16,125 nt of DNA from Dehalococcoidia bacterium (GCA_030667555.1 DAOUVR010000005.1:1-16125), one strand, 5' to 3'. Shown: positions 6,428-13,393, counted from the first letter of the stretch. Numbers and translations: made by a program. Notes: a model not told the origin generated them from the sequence alone.

Positions 6428-6466
6428 TTAGTCTTGTGAGCACTCCGTGCCACACATGCAGCCTCA
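6428..6466 (-). other. In-frame TGA, conserved Cys-rich tail and SECIS-like hairpin, paralog 3
   Basis: The TGA at 6466-6464 is followed in frame by 11 codons (GCMCGTECSQD) and TAA at 6430-6428. Relative to paralog 1, all three tail cysteines, CGT and CSQ are kept, and Cys TGT/TGC varies synonymously. The RNA at 6456-6433 keeps the core of the hairpin (GUGUGGCAC pairing with GUGC-U-CACA, U bulged). The loop is GGA, again starting 18 nt after UGA. Confidence 0.55.
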
Positions 6467-6802
6467 GCAAGTGTTCGGGACACAAACCTCCCCTTCGGGG
6501 TCGCTATTCACCTGCCAATCGCACTTACTATTGGTAGGTGGCATGTCTTCTAAGTACTCCCGCACGAGTTTATCCCACCATATGTCTCCTGGCTGACCAT
6601 CTGCAGTTGGCCACTCTCCGTGCTCGGCATTGTAAGCATAAATGGCTGCCTGGATTGCACCGCTATCTTTCTCGCACTTCGTTAGCAAAGCCTCGGGGGT
6701 CGGGGTCGGTGTTGCTGCCGCTCCGCCTATTGCGGTGCAAGCCAAGGCTGACACGAGCAGCATACCAAACGGCAACATTAATATAGCCCGTTTAGCTTGC
6801 AT
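6464..6802 (-). CDS. Exported Cys-rich protein, tandem paralog 3 (candidate selenoprotein, possible lipoprotein)
   Basis: The conventional frame is 112 residues. The N-terminus is a signal sequence, K-R then a hydrophobic stretch to LLVSALAC (Cys22), which could be a weak lipobox; it replaces the transmembrane helix of the other two copies. A short Thr-Pro linker (about 31-36) leads to the shared domain (YNAEHGEWPT, W-x-KLV, CDWQVNSDPEGEVCV). ATG 6802 lies 12 bases after the gatA stop, with GAGAGGG upstream, so it belongs to the gat transcript. The GGGAAAGCG leader is shared with paralog 2. The in-frame TGA at 6466-6464 leads into the conserved tail to TAA 6428 (124 residues if read through). 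Either anchor puts the domain outside the cytoplasmic membrane. The function is unknown. Confidence 0.8.
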   Translation of the reverse strand: MQAKRAILMLPFGMLLVSALACTAIGGAAATPTPTPEALLTKCEKDSGAIQAAIYAYNAEHGEWPTADGQPGDIWWDKLVREYLEDMPPTNSKCDWQVNSDPEGEVCVPNTC

Positions 6803-6814
6803 CGCTTTCCCTCT

Positions 6815-8269
6815 CTAAACTCGCGGTCGCTGCTGTCCCCAACCTGTGGCCTGTTCATAGGCGTAGCCAATGCGCAGGAGCGTCTCTTCGGAGAATGGCT
6901 TGCCCAGGATCTGCATTCCTACAGGAAGCCCATCGCAGAATCCGGCGGGGACGACCAGGCCGGGGATACCACCGATATTTATCGGCAGGGTGCAGACATC
7001 ACTCAAGTACATCTGGAGTGGGTCGTCCACCTTTTGGCCGATCTTGAAAGGCACCGTTGGCGAGGTGGGGGTTATCAGGGCATCGTAGTGTTCGAAGGCC
7101 TGCTGAAACTCCTGCATGATAAGAGTGCGCACCTTCTGTGCTTTGAGGTAGTAGGCATCGTAGTAGCCGGCGGACAGGGCATAGGTGCCCAGGATGATGC
7201 GCCGCTTCACCTCGGGGCCAAAGCCGAACTGTCTCGTCTTCTCCATGGCATCCCACATGTTCTCTCCATCGTGTGAGTAGCCATATTTCACCCCATCGTA
7301 GCGGGCCAGGTTTGCCATCGCTTCCGAGGGGGCGATGATATAGTAGGCGGCGAGGGCATACTTGGTGGATGGAAGCGATGCCTCCCAGTCAACCGTGGCT
7401 CCAAGCTCCTCAAGCTTTGCGATAGCGGTTCGCATCACCTCCTCAACCCCTTTTTGCATCCCCTCAACGAAGTACTCCCTGGGAATGCCCAGCTTAAGTC
7501 CCTTAAGATCGGGGATGAGCGCTCTTGTGTAATCGGGAACGGGATAGTTCACCGAGGTGGAATCTCTGGGGTCGTAGCCAGCGATGACGTTCATCACCAG
7601 AGCGGAGTCGGTTACATCTTTGGTCAGGGGCCCGATCTGGTCAAGGGAGCTGGCGAAGGCCACCAGGCCGTATCTTGAAACTCGCCCATAAGTGGGCTTA
7701 AGGCCAACGATGCTGCAGAATCCCGCTGGCTGGCGGATGCTCCCCCCCGTGTCGGAGCCCAGGGCATAGATCGTCTCACCGGTAGCCACCGCCGCCGCTG
7801 GCCCTCCGCTCGAGCCGCCAGGAACCCTGCCCAGGTCCCAGGGGTTGTGCGTGATGAAAAAGGCTGAATGCTCGTTGGAGGAGCCCATAGCGAACTCATC
7901 CATATTCCCCTTGCCCACTATCACCACGCCTGCGTCTTCCAGTTTTTCAACCACAGTCGCATTGTAAGGAGGGACAAAATTCTCCAGCATCCTTGACGAG
8001 CAGGTAGTGCGAATCCCTTTAGTGCACATATTGTCCTTAAGGAGTGCCGGGATGCCGGTAAGAGGGGTGGAATCGCCGCTTCGGATTCGCTCATCAGCCT
8101 GCTCCGCCTGACGGAGGGCTAGCTCTTCGGTAACTGTAACGATGGCATGGAGCTTTTCTTCAGCCTGGGAGATTCGCTCCAGGACAGCCTTCGTCAGCTC
8201 AATAGAGGACACTTCTCCCTTCTTGAGTAGCTCGTGACTTTGGTGAATGGTCAAGTCGTACAGCTTCAA
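6815..8269 (-). CDS. gatA: Glutamyl-tRNA(Gln)/aspartyl-tRNA(Asn) amidotransferase subunit A
   Basis: A 484-residue amidase-signature enzyme, the glutaminase subunit of the GatCAB complex that converts Glu-tRNA(Gln) and/or Asp-tRNA(Asn) to the amides. The Ser-cis-Ser-Lys triad is visible: Lys78 in LLKDN, Ser153 in GGSSGG and Ser177 in GSDTGGSIRQPA, nearly the numbering of Staphylococcus aureus GatA from memory. The C-terminal part (TPTSPTVPF, GGIPGLVVPAGF, LPVGMQILG) is full length. The start is TTG at 8269, giving the family N-terminus LYDLTIHQ. It is preceded by a run of nine G and GAAGGA, 14 bases after the gatC stop. gatB is not in the window, as in many genomes where gatB lies elsewhere. 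It is not annotated as a general amidase because of the adjacent gatC. Confidence 0.96.
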   Translation of the reverse strand: MKLYDLTIHQSHELLKKGEVSSIELTKAVLERISQAEEKLHAIVTVTEELALRQAEQADERIRSGDSTPLTGIPALLKDNMCTKGIRTTCSSRMLENFVPPYNATVVEKLEDAGVVIVGKGNMDEFAMGSSNEHSAFFITHNPWDLGRVPGGSSGGPAAAVATGETIYALGSDTGGSIRQPAGFCSIVGLKPTYGRVSRYGLVAFASSLDQIGPLTKDVTDSALVMNVIAGYDPRDSTSVNYPVPDYTRALIPDLKGLKLGIPREYFVEGMQKGVEEVMRTAIAKLEELGATVDWEASLPSTKYALAAYYIIAPSEAMANLARYDGVKYGYSHDGENMWDAMEKTRQFGFGPEVKRRIILGTYALSAGYYDAYYLKAQKVRTLIMQEFQQAFEHYDALITPTSPTVPFKIGQKVDDPLQMYLSDVCTLPINIGGIPGLVVPAGFCDGLPVGMQILGKPFSEETLLRIGYAYEQATGWGQQRPRV

Positions 8270-8274
8270 TCCTT

Positions 8275-8283
8275 CCCCCCCCC
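8275..8283. repeat. Homopolymer of nine C (G on the gatA strand)
   Basis: Nine consecutive C residues on the plus strand form a G9 tract in the gatC-gatA spacer, just upstream of the TTG start of gatA. It would act as a G-rich ribosome binding site. Length change by slippage would alter the spacing to the start. Confidence 0.5.
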
Positions 8284-8577
8284 TTAATCCAGCACAGCCT
8301 TTACCCTGAAGTAGCCCTCCTCTTGGTGGGGAGCATTAGCCAGAATGTCACTCTGAGGCAGGCAGGGTGCCGTCTTGTCCTCCCGGATTATATTCTCCAT
8401 GTGGATGGGATATGCTGTAGGTGGAACATCGGTAGTATCAACCTCTTTCAGGATCTCGAAGTTCTCAAGGATATTGGAAATCTGTTCTTGGAATCTCTCA
8501 AGCTCCGCCTCAGACATACTCATCCGGCAAAGCGTGCTGATGTGCAATACTTCTTCACGACTTAGTTTCATTTTCAC
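8284..8577 (-). CDS. gatC: Glutamyl-tRNA(Gln)/aspartyl-tRNA(Asn) amidotransferase subunit C
   Basis: A 97-residue (95 if started at the ATG) GatC, the small subunit that wraps around and stabilises the GatA-GatB interface. Family features are the N-terminal LSREEVLHIS-x-L-C-R, a helix with ELERFQEQISNILE, the VPPTAYPI-like linker and the C-terminal HQEEGYFRV-x-V-L. Two starts are possible: GTG 8577 and ATG 8571. The ATG has GGGGGTG at suitable spacing and is more likely. It is the first gene after an extended -10 promoter at 8592-8597. The start region lies inside a perfect 8-bp-arm palindrome. Confidence 0.95.
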   Translation of the reverse strand: MKMKLSREEVLHISTLCRMSMSEAELERFQEQISNILENFEILKEVDTTDVPPTAYPIHMENIIREDKTAPCLPQSDILANAPHQEEGYFRVKAVLD

Positions 8578-8592
8578 CCCCTGAGGGGGTGA
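8574..8592. promoter_or_regulatory. Perfect palindrome over the gatC transcription and translation start
   Basis: TCACCCCC-TGA-GGGGGTGA, two 8-bp arms with a 3-base centre, abuts the -10 box of the gatCA promoter and contains the Shine-Dalgarno sequence of gatC. Since transcription should start about 7 bases after the -10, inside the palindrome, an RNA hairpin is unlikely and a protein-binding operator is more plausible. Confidence 0.45.
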
Positions 8593-8621
8593 TTATAGCA
8601 CCCAGGTGTACTCCAAAGCAA
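8592..8621 (-). promoter_or_regulatory. Promoter of the gatCA operon (extended -10)
   Basis: On the minus strand TGC-TATAAT (-10 at 8597-8592) is a perfect -10 with the TGn extension. A partial -35, TTGCTT (8621-8616), lies 18 bases upstream. The predicted start falls 10-15 bases before the gatC start codon, so the leader is very short. Confidence 0.7.
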
Positions 8622-8657
8622 TGGAGATAGCGCCTCGCCAGATGTGGATGCAAGAGG

Positions 8658-8687
8658 TTGCCACTGACCCCATTAGAAGCATATAAT
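8658..8687 (+). promoter_or_regulatory. Promoter of the ArsA-remnant / EF-G-like unit
   Basis: TTGCCA (8658-8663), an 18-base spacer and TATAAT (8682-8687), 17 bases before the ATG at 8705. It is back to back with the gatCA promoter, with about 36 bases between the two -35 boxes. Confidence 0.7.
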
Positions 8688-8704
8688 GAAACTGAGGAAA
8701 GAAG

Positions 8705-9091
8705 ATGAGGGTGCTTCTTTATAGTGGTAAGGGTGGTGTGGGTAGAACTACTGTGGCGGCAGCAACAGCGGTGCGCTCGGCTGAGCTGGGCTATAGAACC
8801 ATTATGCTAAGCACTGATGCTGCCCATAGCCTCGCTGACTCGTTCGATATTAGCCTCACTAGCGATCGTCAGCCCATTGCGCCAAACCTGTGGGGGCAGG
8901 AGACGAACATATCCAAGACTATAGAGACCTACTGGCGTGATATTCAGGACTGGGTGGCAGCGCTCATGGCGTGGCGTGGCATAGAACAGATAATGGTCGA
9001 TGAATTAGCCGTCTTCCCCGGTATGGAGGAGCTGGCAAATCTTCCATATATTACGGATTATTACAACAGTCGAATAAGAAAAGGGGGATAG
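8705..9091 (+). pseudogene. Truncated ArsA/GET3-family ATPase
   Basis: 128 residues matching only the N-terminal third of an ArsA-type anion-transporting/tail-anchored-protein-targeting ATPase (full-length proteins are around 300-400 residues or more). The deviant Walker A reads GKGGVGRTT (residues 8-16): the signature Lys9 is kept, but the P-loop lysine is Arg14. Switch I-like STDAAHSLADSF is intact. Similarity runs to ELANLPYITDYYNS, then the frame closes after RIRKGG at a TAG just 3 bases before the EF-G-like start. The AAGGGGGA at the end of this frame is the ribosome binding site of that next gene. The missing C-terminal part and the altered P-loop point to a decayed gene whose 3' part was lost by deletion. 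It has its own good promoter and SD, so a short product may still be made. Confidence 0.75.
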
Positions 9092-9094
9092 TAT

Positions 9095-11155
9095 ATGCAG
9101 CAACATACCACAGAGCAGATGCGTAATGTGGTGCTGCTTTCTCATAGCGGCGCAGGAAAGACCTCGCTCGCCGAAGCGATGCTATTTAACTCGGGGGCGA
9201 TCAACCGTTTAGGAAAGGTTGACCAGGGGAGCACCACCTCAGACTATGACCCTGATGAAGTAAAGCGCCAGACCAGCATTTACCTTGCCTTGCTCCCCTG
9301 TGAGTGGCAGGGGTTCAAGGTGAATATCATTGATACTCCGGGTTACGCCGATTTTGTAGCTGAGGTTAAGTCTGCGGTGCGCGTCGCCGATGGAGCAGTC
9401 ATTGTCGTTTGCGCTGCTTCCAGTGTAGAGGTAGGCACAGAGCTGGGATGGGGCTATGCTGATGAGCAGGAGATTCCACGCTTGATCTTTGTCAATAAGA
9501 TGGACAGAGAAAATGCCGATTTCTTTAGAGTCATGGAGGAGATTCGGGCGAATTTTGGGAATAAGTGTGTGCCTATAGAGATTCCCATCGGCGCCCAGGA
9601 TGATTTTCAAGGTGTGGTCGATCTCATCAGGATGAAATCTTATAGTGGGCCTCAGTGGCAGGAGGGGGAGATTCCAGACTCCCTCAAGGAGCGAGCTGGG
9701 GAATTCAGGGAGAAGCTGGTGGAGGCGGTGGCTGAAACAGCCGATGACCTGATTGCCAAATACCTGGAAGGTGAGGAGCTCACTGAAGAAGAGATCGTTC
9801 AGGGTTTACGAGCTGGTGCTACTGGAGGGCAAGTGGTGCCCGTCTTGGCGGGATCCGCTGGTCGGAATCTGGGCGCTGCCAGACTCCTCGATGCAATTTG
9901 CCATTATCTTCCATCGCCCCTGGATCGGGAGCACCTTACGGCAGTGAACCCTACTACGAAACAGGAGGAAACTATCGACGCCGATCCCACTGGCCCCTTG
10001 GCTGCCCTGGTGTTCAAGACCAGCGCTGACCCCTATGTAGGCAAGCTTACCTATTTCCGTGTTTACAGTGGCACTATCTACAGTGACTCTACGGTATGGA
10101 ACAGCACCAGGGAGCACCAGGAGCGAATTGGGCAGCTCTATGTGCTGCGTGGTAAGAATCAGGAGCCAGTGCCTCACCTGATCGCCGGGGATATCGGAGC
10201 GGTGGCCAAGCTGGCAGAGACTACTACCGGGGACACCGTCTGTGGCCGAGACCACCCCCTCATTATGCCCACGATCGAATTCCCCCAGCCTACCATGAGC
10301 TTTGCGGTGCATCCAATGACTAAGGCGGACCTTGATAAGCTGGGTTCGTCTCTGACAAGGCTTGTTGAGGAGGACCCCTCCCTTCAGATTCACCGCGATG
10401 GCGATACCTTAGAAACAGTCCTCTCTGGTGTGGGCGATGCTCAGCTTGAGGTGGCCGCAGAGAAGATGCTGCGCAAGTTTGGCGTCAATGTGAGAATGGA
10501 GACTCCAAAGGTCCCCTACAAGGAGACCGTCGCCATCTCCGCAAAGGCCGAATATAAACACAAGAAGCAGACGGGGGGACACGGTCAGTATGGGCATGTC
10601 TTCCTCGAGATAGAGCCGAAGCCAAGGGGGGAAGGATACGAGTTTAGCAACAGGATCGTGGGTGGAGTGGTGCCGAAGAATTATATACCATCGGTGGAAA
10701 AGGGGGTAGTTGCAGGGCTCCAGGAGGGAGTACTAGCGGGGTATCCTGTGGTTGACATAAAAGTGACGATGTACGACGGCAGCTATCATACTGTGGATTC
10801 TTCCGACATTGCCTTCAAGATCGCTGGCAACCATGCCGTAAGGAAGGGGCTCTCTCAGGCGCAACCCGTCTTGTTGGAGCCGGTAATGGATATGAAAATC
10901 ACGGTGCCTGAAGGCTATATCGGGGATATTATCAGCGACCTCAATGGCAAGCGGGCCAAGGTGCTTGGCATGAACCCACAGGGGGGGCTAAACGTTATTG
11001 AGGCCAAGGCGCCGCTGGCTGAGGTTCAACGCTATGCCATAGACATTCGGGCAATGACGCAGGGGAGAGGAAGCTTCCAGATGGAGCTGAGCCACTATGA
11101 GGAGGTGCCGGCCCACATCGCCCAGCGCATCAGTGCGGAAAGGGAGAAGGCCTAG
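9095..11155 (+). CDS. EF-G-like translational GTPase (EF-G paralog)
   Basis: A 686-residue protein with the five-domain layout of elongation factor G, belonging to the EF-G-like/EF-G2 branch rather than the canonical factor. GTPase motifs: SHSGAGKTS (16-24), DTPGY (80-84), NKMD (134-137). The G3 motif has Tyr84 where canonical EF-G has the catalytic His (DTPGH), and the G2 region reads RQTSIYLAL instead of RGITI; both are typical of this branch and suggest slow or ribosome-uncoupled GTP hydrolysis. Domain II (KTSADPYVGKLTYFRVYSG), domain III, domain IV (GGHGQYGHVFLEIEP, EKGVVAGLQEGVLAGYPVVD) and domain V (MTQGRGSFQMELSHYEEVP) are complete. SD AAGGGGGA is about six bases upstream of the ATG. 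The cellular role of these paralogs is not settled. Confidence 0.92.
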   Translation: MQQHTTEQMRNVVLLSHSGAGKTSLAEAMLFNSGAINRLGKVDQGSTTSDYDPDEVKRQTSIYLALLPCEWQGFKVNIIDTPGYADFVAEVKSAVRVADGAVIVVCAASSVEVGTELGWGYADEQEIPRLIFVNKMDRENADFFRVMEEIRANFGNKCVPIEIPIGAQDDFQGVVDLIRMKSYSGPQWQEGEIPDSLKERAGEFREKLVEAVAETADDLIAKYLEGEELTEEEIVQGLRAGATGGQVVPVLAGSAGRNLGAARLLDAICHYLPSPLDREHLTAVNPTTKQEETIDADPTGPLAALVFKTSADPYVGKLTYFRVYSGTIYSDSTVWNSTREHQERIGQLYVLRGKNQEPVPHLIAGDIGAVAKLAETTTGDTVCGRDHPLIMPTIEFPQPTMSFAVHPMTKADLDKLGSSLTRLVEEDPSLQIHRDGDTLETVLSGVGDAQLEVAAEKMLRKFGVNVRMETPKVPYKETVAISAKAEYKHKKQTGGHGQYGHVFLEIEPKPRGEGYEFSNRIVGGVVPKNYIPSVEKGVVAGLQEGVLAGYPVVDIKVTMYDGSYHTVDSSDIAFKIAGNHAVRKGLSQAQPVLLEPVMDMKITVPEGYIGDIISDLNGKRAKVLGMNPQGGLNVIEAKAPLAEVQRYAIDIRAMTQGRGSFQMELSHYEEVPAHIAQRISAEREKA

Positions 11156-11182
11156 CACAGAGCTTAAACTCAATTTTTAAAG

Positions 11183-11213
11183 ATACCGCCTCGCCAAGAA
11201 AGCGAGGCGGTAT
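11183..11213. terminator. Hairpin terminator between the EF-G-like gene and etfA
   Basis: A perfect 12-bp GC-rich stem (11183-11194 with 11202-11213) and a 7-base loop, followed on the plus strand by TCTTTGTT. On the minus strand it is followed by CTTTAAAAATTG. It lies between two convergent genes and can serve both. Confidence 0.88.
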
Positions 11214-11234
11214 TCTTTGTTCTAATGTATTATC

Positions 11235-12236
11235 TTAGCCGGCCAGGAGTTCTTTGACTTTCTTGGTAAAGGCGGGAAGCACCTTCTTGTAGTCCCCGAC
11301 GACACCGAAGCGGGCCTCGTTGAATATGTTGGCATCGGCGTCCTTGTTTATGGCGATGATGTTCTTCGAGCCAGAGCAGCCCGCCATGTGCTGGCTGGCA
11401 CCGGACAGGGCAACGGCAATGTACAGGGTCGGGCTCACAATCTTCCCAGTGAGTCCTACTTGCATGGCCGCTGGAACCCATCCATTGTCGCATGGTGGCC
11501 TGGTAGCTCCCACAGCCGCTCCGAGGAGCTTGGCCAGCGCCTCCAGTTCCTGGAAGGCCTCGGTGCTACCCATTCCTCGTCCACCACACACTATTACTTC
11601 GGCATCCTCCAGCTTGATCCCTTCAACCTCCTCCTTGACCTTATCGATGACAGTAGTCCTGATCATTGAGGGGTCAAGACCAGCGTCGATGGTCACGACC
11701 TCCCCTTTCCTGGAGTCGTCCTTTGCCATCGGGTCCATCGCTTTAGCCCTTACTGTCGCTATTTGGGGCTTGGTCCCTTCACAGACATAGGTCCCCATGG
11801 CATTCCCCCCATAAACACTGCGAGTCTGGAGCAGCAATTTCGAGTCGGGGTCAATGCTAAGATCCAAGCAGTCCATGGAGGCTGCCGTGTCTAACCTGAA
11901 AGCCAACCTTGGCGCAAGGTCGCGCCCTATTGCTGTCTGACCCATAAGCACGATGTTTGGCGAAACCTCTTTGACTACCTTTTCCATGACCGCTACGTAG
12001 CTGTCTGTCCGATAGTCTGCAAGAAGGGGGTCGTCTACAACGTAGACCTTATCTGCCCCAAAGGCGATTGCCTCTGTGGCAAGGTCACCAATGCCGCTCC
12101 CTATCAAAACTGCTGAAAGCTCCCCGCCCAGAGTATCAGCAAGCTTTCGGCCACCGCTGAGAAGTTCCGTTGTGATTGGGGCCAGCTTACCTTCGGTAAT
12201 TTCGCCACAAATCATTACCCCTTTATTATCAGCCAC
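11235..12236 (-). CDS. etfA: Electron transfer flavoprotein alpha subunit
   Basis: A 333-residue EtfA. The N-terminal ETF alpha/beta domain (DSYVAVMEKVV, GQTAIGRDLAPRLA) is followed by the C-terminal FAD-binding domain with its full signature: CGGRGMGS (about 217-224), GATRPPCDNGW, QVGLTGK, SPTLYIAVALSGASQH, IIAINKD and FGVVGD. With EtfB it forms a soluble FAD-containing carrier that takes electrons from acyl-CoA dehydrogenases. It starts with GTG at 12236, with GGAGG eight bases upstream, 29 bases after etfB. It ends in TAA just before the shared terminator. Its position divergent from a fumarate-adding glycyl radical operon fits a role in oxidising alkyl- or arylsuccinyl-CoA adducts, but a general fatty acid role is equally possible. 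Confidence 0.95.
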   Translation of the reverse strand: MADNKGVMICGEITEGKLAPITTELLSGGRKLADTLGGELSAVLIGSGIGDLATEAIAFGADKVYVVDDPLLADYRTDSYVAVMEKVVKEVSPNIVLMGQTAIGRDLAPRLAFRLDTAASMDCLDLSIDPDSKLLLQTRSVYGGNAMGTYVCEGTKPQIATVRAKAMDPMAKDDSRKGEVVTIDAGLDPSMIRTTVIDKVKEEVEGIKLEDAEVIVCGGRGMGSTEAFQELEALAKLLGAAVGATRPPCDNGWVPAAMQVGLTGKIVSPTLYIAVALSGASQHMAGCSGSKNIIAINKDADANIFNEARFGVVGDYKKVLPAFTKKVKELLAG

Positions 12237-12265
12237 TATATTTACCTCCTTTGAAGATCCTGTGA

Positions 12266-13069
12266 TTATAAAAGCTTGGCCTCTCTGAGTTTCAGCGCCA
12301 GATTAGCTGCCGCCTCCTCAGGGCTCTCTCCCTCGATGATCTCGCATTTCCCCTCTTTAACCGGCTGGAATACCTTGAGGAGCTTTATGCGTGCCCCAGC
12401 GGTGCCAAGCTGTGACGCATCAGCGCCAATATCCTGAGCAGTCCAGGTTGGCACTTCCTTCTTGGCCGCTGCCATAATCCCTTTGAGCTTTGGATAGCGG
12501 GGCTCACCGAGCTCGTTGGATATCGTGATCAATGCCGGGGTGGAAACCTCGATTACCTCATAGCCATCGCTGGTTATCCTTTCTACCTTTACCTTGCCAT
12601 CTACGAATTCCACCTTTTTTGCCACCGTTACGCTGGGTATCCCCAGGAACTCAGCGATGCCGGAGCCCACCTGGCCGGCATCCCAGTCCGCTGCTTGTCG
12701 ACCGCAAAAGATGACGTCATATTCCCCCACCTTCTTGATGGCCATTGCCAGGGCATAGGCTGTGGAGCGACTGTCGGCGCCTTCAAAGGCAGGATCCTGG
12801 AGCAAGACCAGTTCGTCACCGCCCATGGACAGTGGTTTCTTAATCACATCCATGACGAAGTTCTTGCCCAGGCTGATTGCGGTGATCGTGCCGCCGTGGG
12901 CGTCCTTGATCCTTAGCGCCGCCTCCACCGCTTGCTCATCAAAGGGGCTAACCACCTGTGATACCCCAGGGGCGGGAACAACCTGGTTGGCTGACTCGTC
13001 AACCCTAAAGCTTCCCGCAGGCGCCTCCGGATCTGCTATCTGTTTCACACAGACGATCATATTGGGCAT
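12266..13069 (-). CDS. etfB: Electron transfer flavoprotein beta subunit
   Basis: A 267-residue EtfB. It has the N-terminal VCVKQIADPE and VSPFDEQAVEAALRIKD segments, the nucleotide-binding loop GRQAADWDAGQVG (about 122-134) and the ETF-beta signature VEVSTPALITISNELGEPRYPKL near residues 170-195. The loop decides whether the subunit holds AMP (ordinary ETF) or a second FAD (bifurcating ETF). Its Arg and QVG are compatible with more than one ETF group, so I do not assign it. ATG 13069 follows AAGGGGGG. It is first in the etfB-etfA operon behind a TTGACA promoter at 13134-13162. Confidence 0.95.
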   Translation of the reverse strand: MPNMIVCVKQIADPEAPAGSFRVDESANQVVPAPGVSQVVSPFDEQAVEAALRIKDAHGGTITAISLGKNFVMDVIKKPLSMGGDELVLLQDPAFEGADSRSTAYALAMAIKKVGEYDVIFCGRQAADWDAGQVGSGIAEFLGIPSVTVAKKVEFVDGKVKVERITSDGYEVIEVSTPALITISNELGEPRYPKLKGIMAAAKKEVPTWTAQDIGADASQLGTAGARIKLLKVFQPVKEGKCEIIEGESPEEAAANLALKLREAKLL

Positions 13070-13133
13070 AACACCCCCCTTTCTAAAAAGTTACTGGTAA
13101 AGTTAAACCCCGCTAAGGGCGATCCAACAGTAA

Positions 13134-13162
13134 ATTTAATCATGTAGAGTGGCGAATGTCAA
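13134..13162 (-). promoter_or_regulatory. Promoter of etfBA
   Basis: On the minus strand, a perfect -35 TTGACA (13162-13157), a 17-base spacer and TTAAAT (13139-13134), 65 bases before the etfB ATG. A small palindrome CAAGG-TG-CCTTG (13160-13171) overlaps the -35 and could be an operator half. Confidence 0.65.
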
Positions 13163-13364
13163 GGTGCCTTGGTCCAGTACATTGGGTGACACATAGCCCT
13201 TCCCGTTTACTTGGCGCTGTGAGTAAAACGACGTCTTTGTCATCTTGAGCATGGTTAGCAAGTTACGAGAAAAGCCTGATAGATGCCATTATCAATGAAG
13301 GCGTTGAAAATATTATGGGGCATGAGAAAGAAACGGATAATGGCCTACGCGAGAAGGGGAACGC

Positions 13365-13393
13365 TTGACAGGCACACTGTTATATCATAAAAT
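13365..13393 (+). promoter_or_regulatory. Promoter of the glycyl radical enzyme operon
   Basis: TTGACA (13365-13370), a 17-base spacer and TAAAAT (13388-13393), followed by a leader of about 50 bases. It is the strongest promoter-like sequence in the 380-base gap between etfB and the small-subunit genes. The rest of that gap (13163-13364) holds no gene I can support. Confidence 0.75.

Noticed and set aside
5443..6466. TGA reassigned to a standard amino acid throughout this genome
   Set aside because: Several genes in the window end at TGA where the next gene overlaps in another frame (aminotransferase/Dph6-like ATGA, DUF6504-like/SDR GTGA), so TGA is a normal stop elsewhere.
9806..10393. 195-codon antisense frame inside the EF-G-like gene
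   Set aside because: The sense frame carries a complete conserved GTPase. The antisense frame has no recognisable domain and no ribosome binding site that I can see.
11320..11790. 156-codon frame opposite etfA
   Set aside because: Ser/Pro-rich composition with no domain, fully covered by the conserved EtfA frame.
13249..13368. Short open frame with protein-like sequence (KSLIDAIINEGVENIMG) in the etfB-operon gap
   Set aside because: It has no start codon after the preceding stop, is about 40 codons long, and its end overlaps the -35 of the operon promoter. It could be a gene scrap but cannot be supported.
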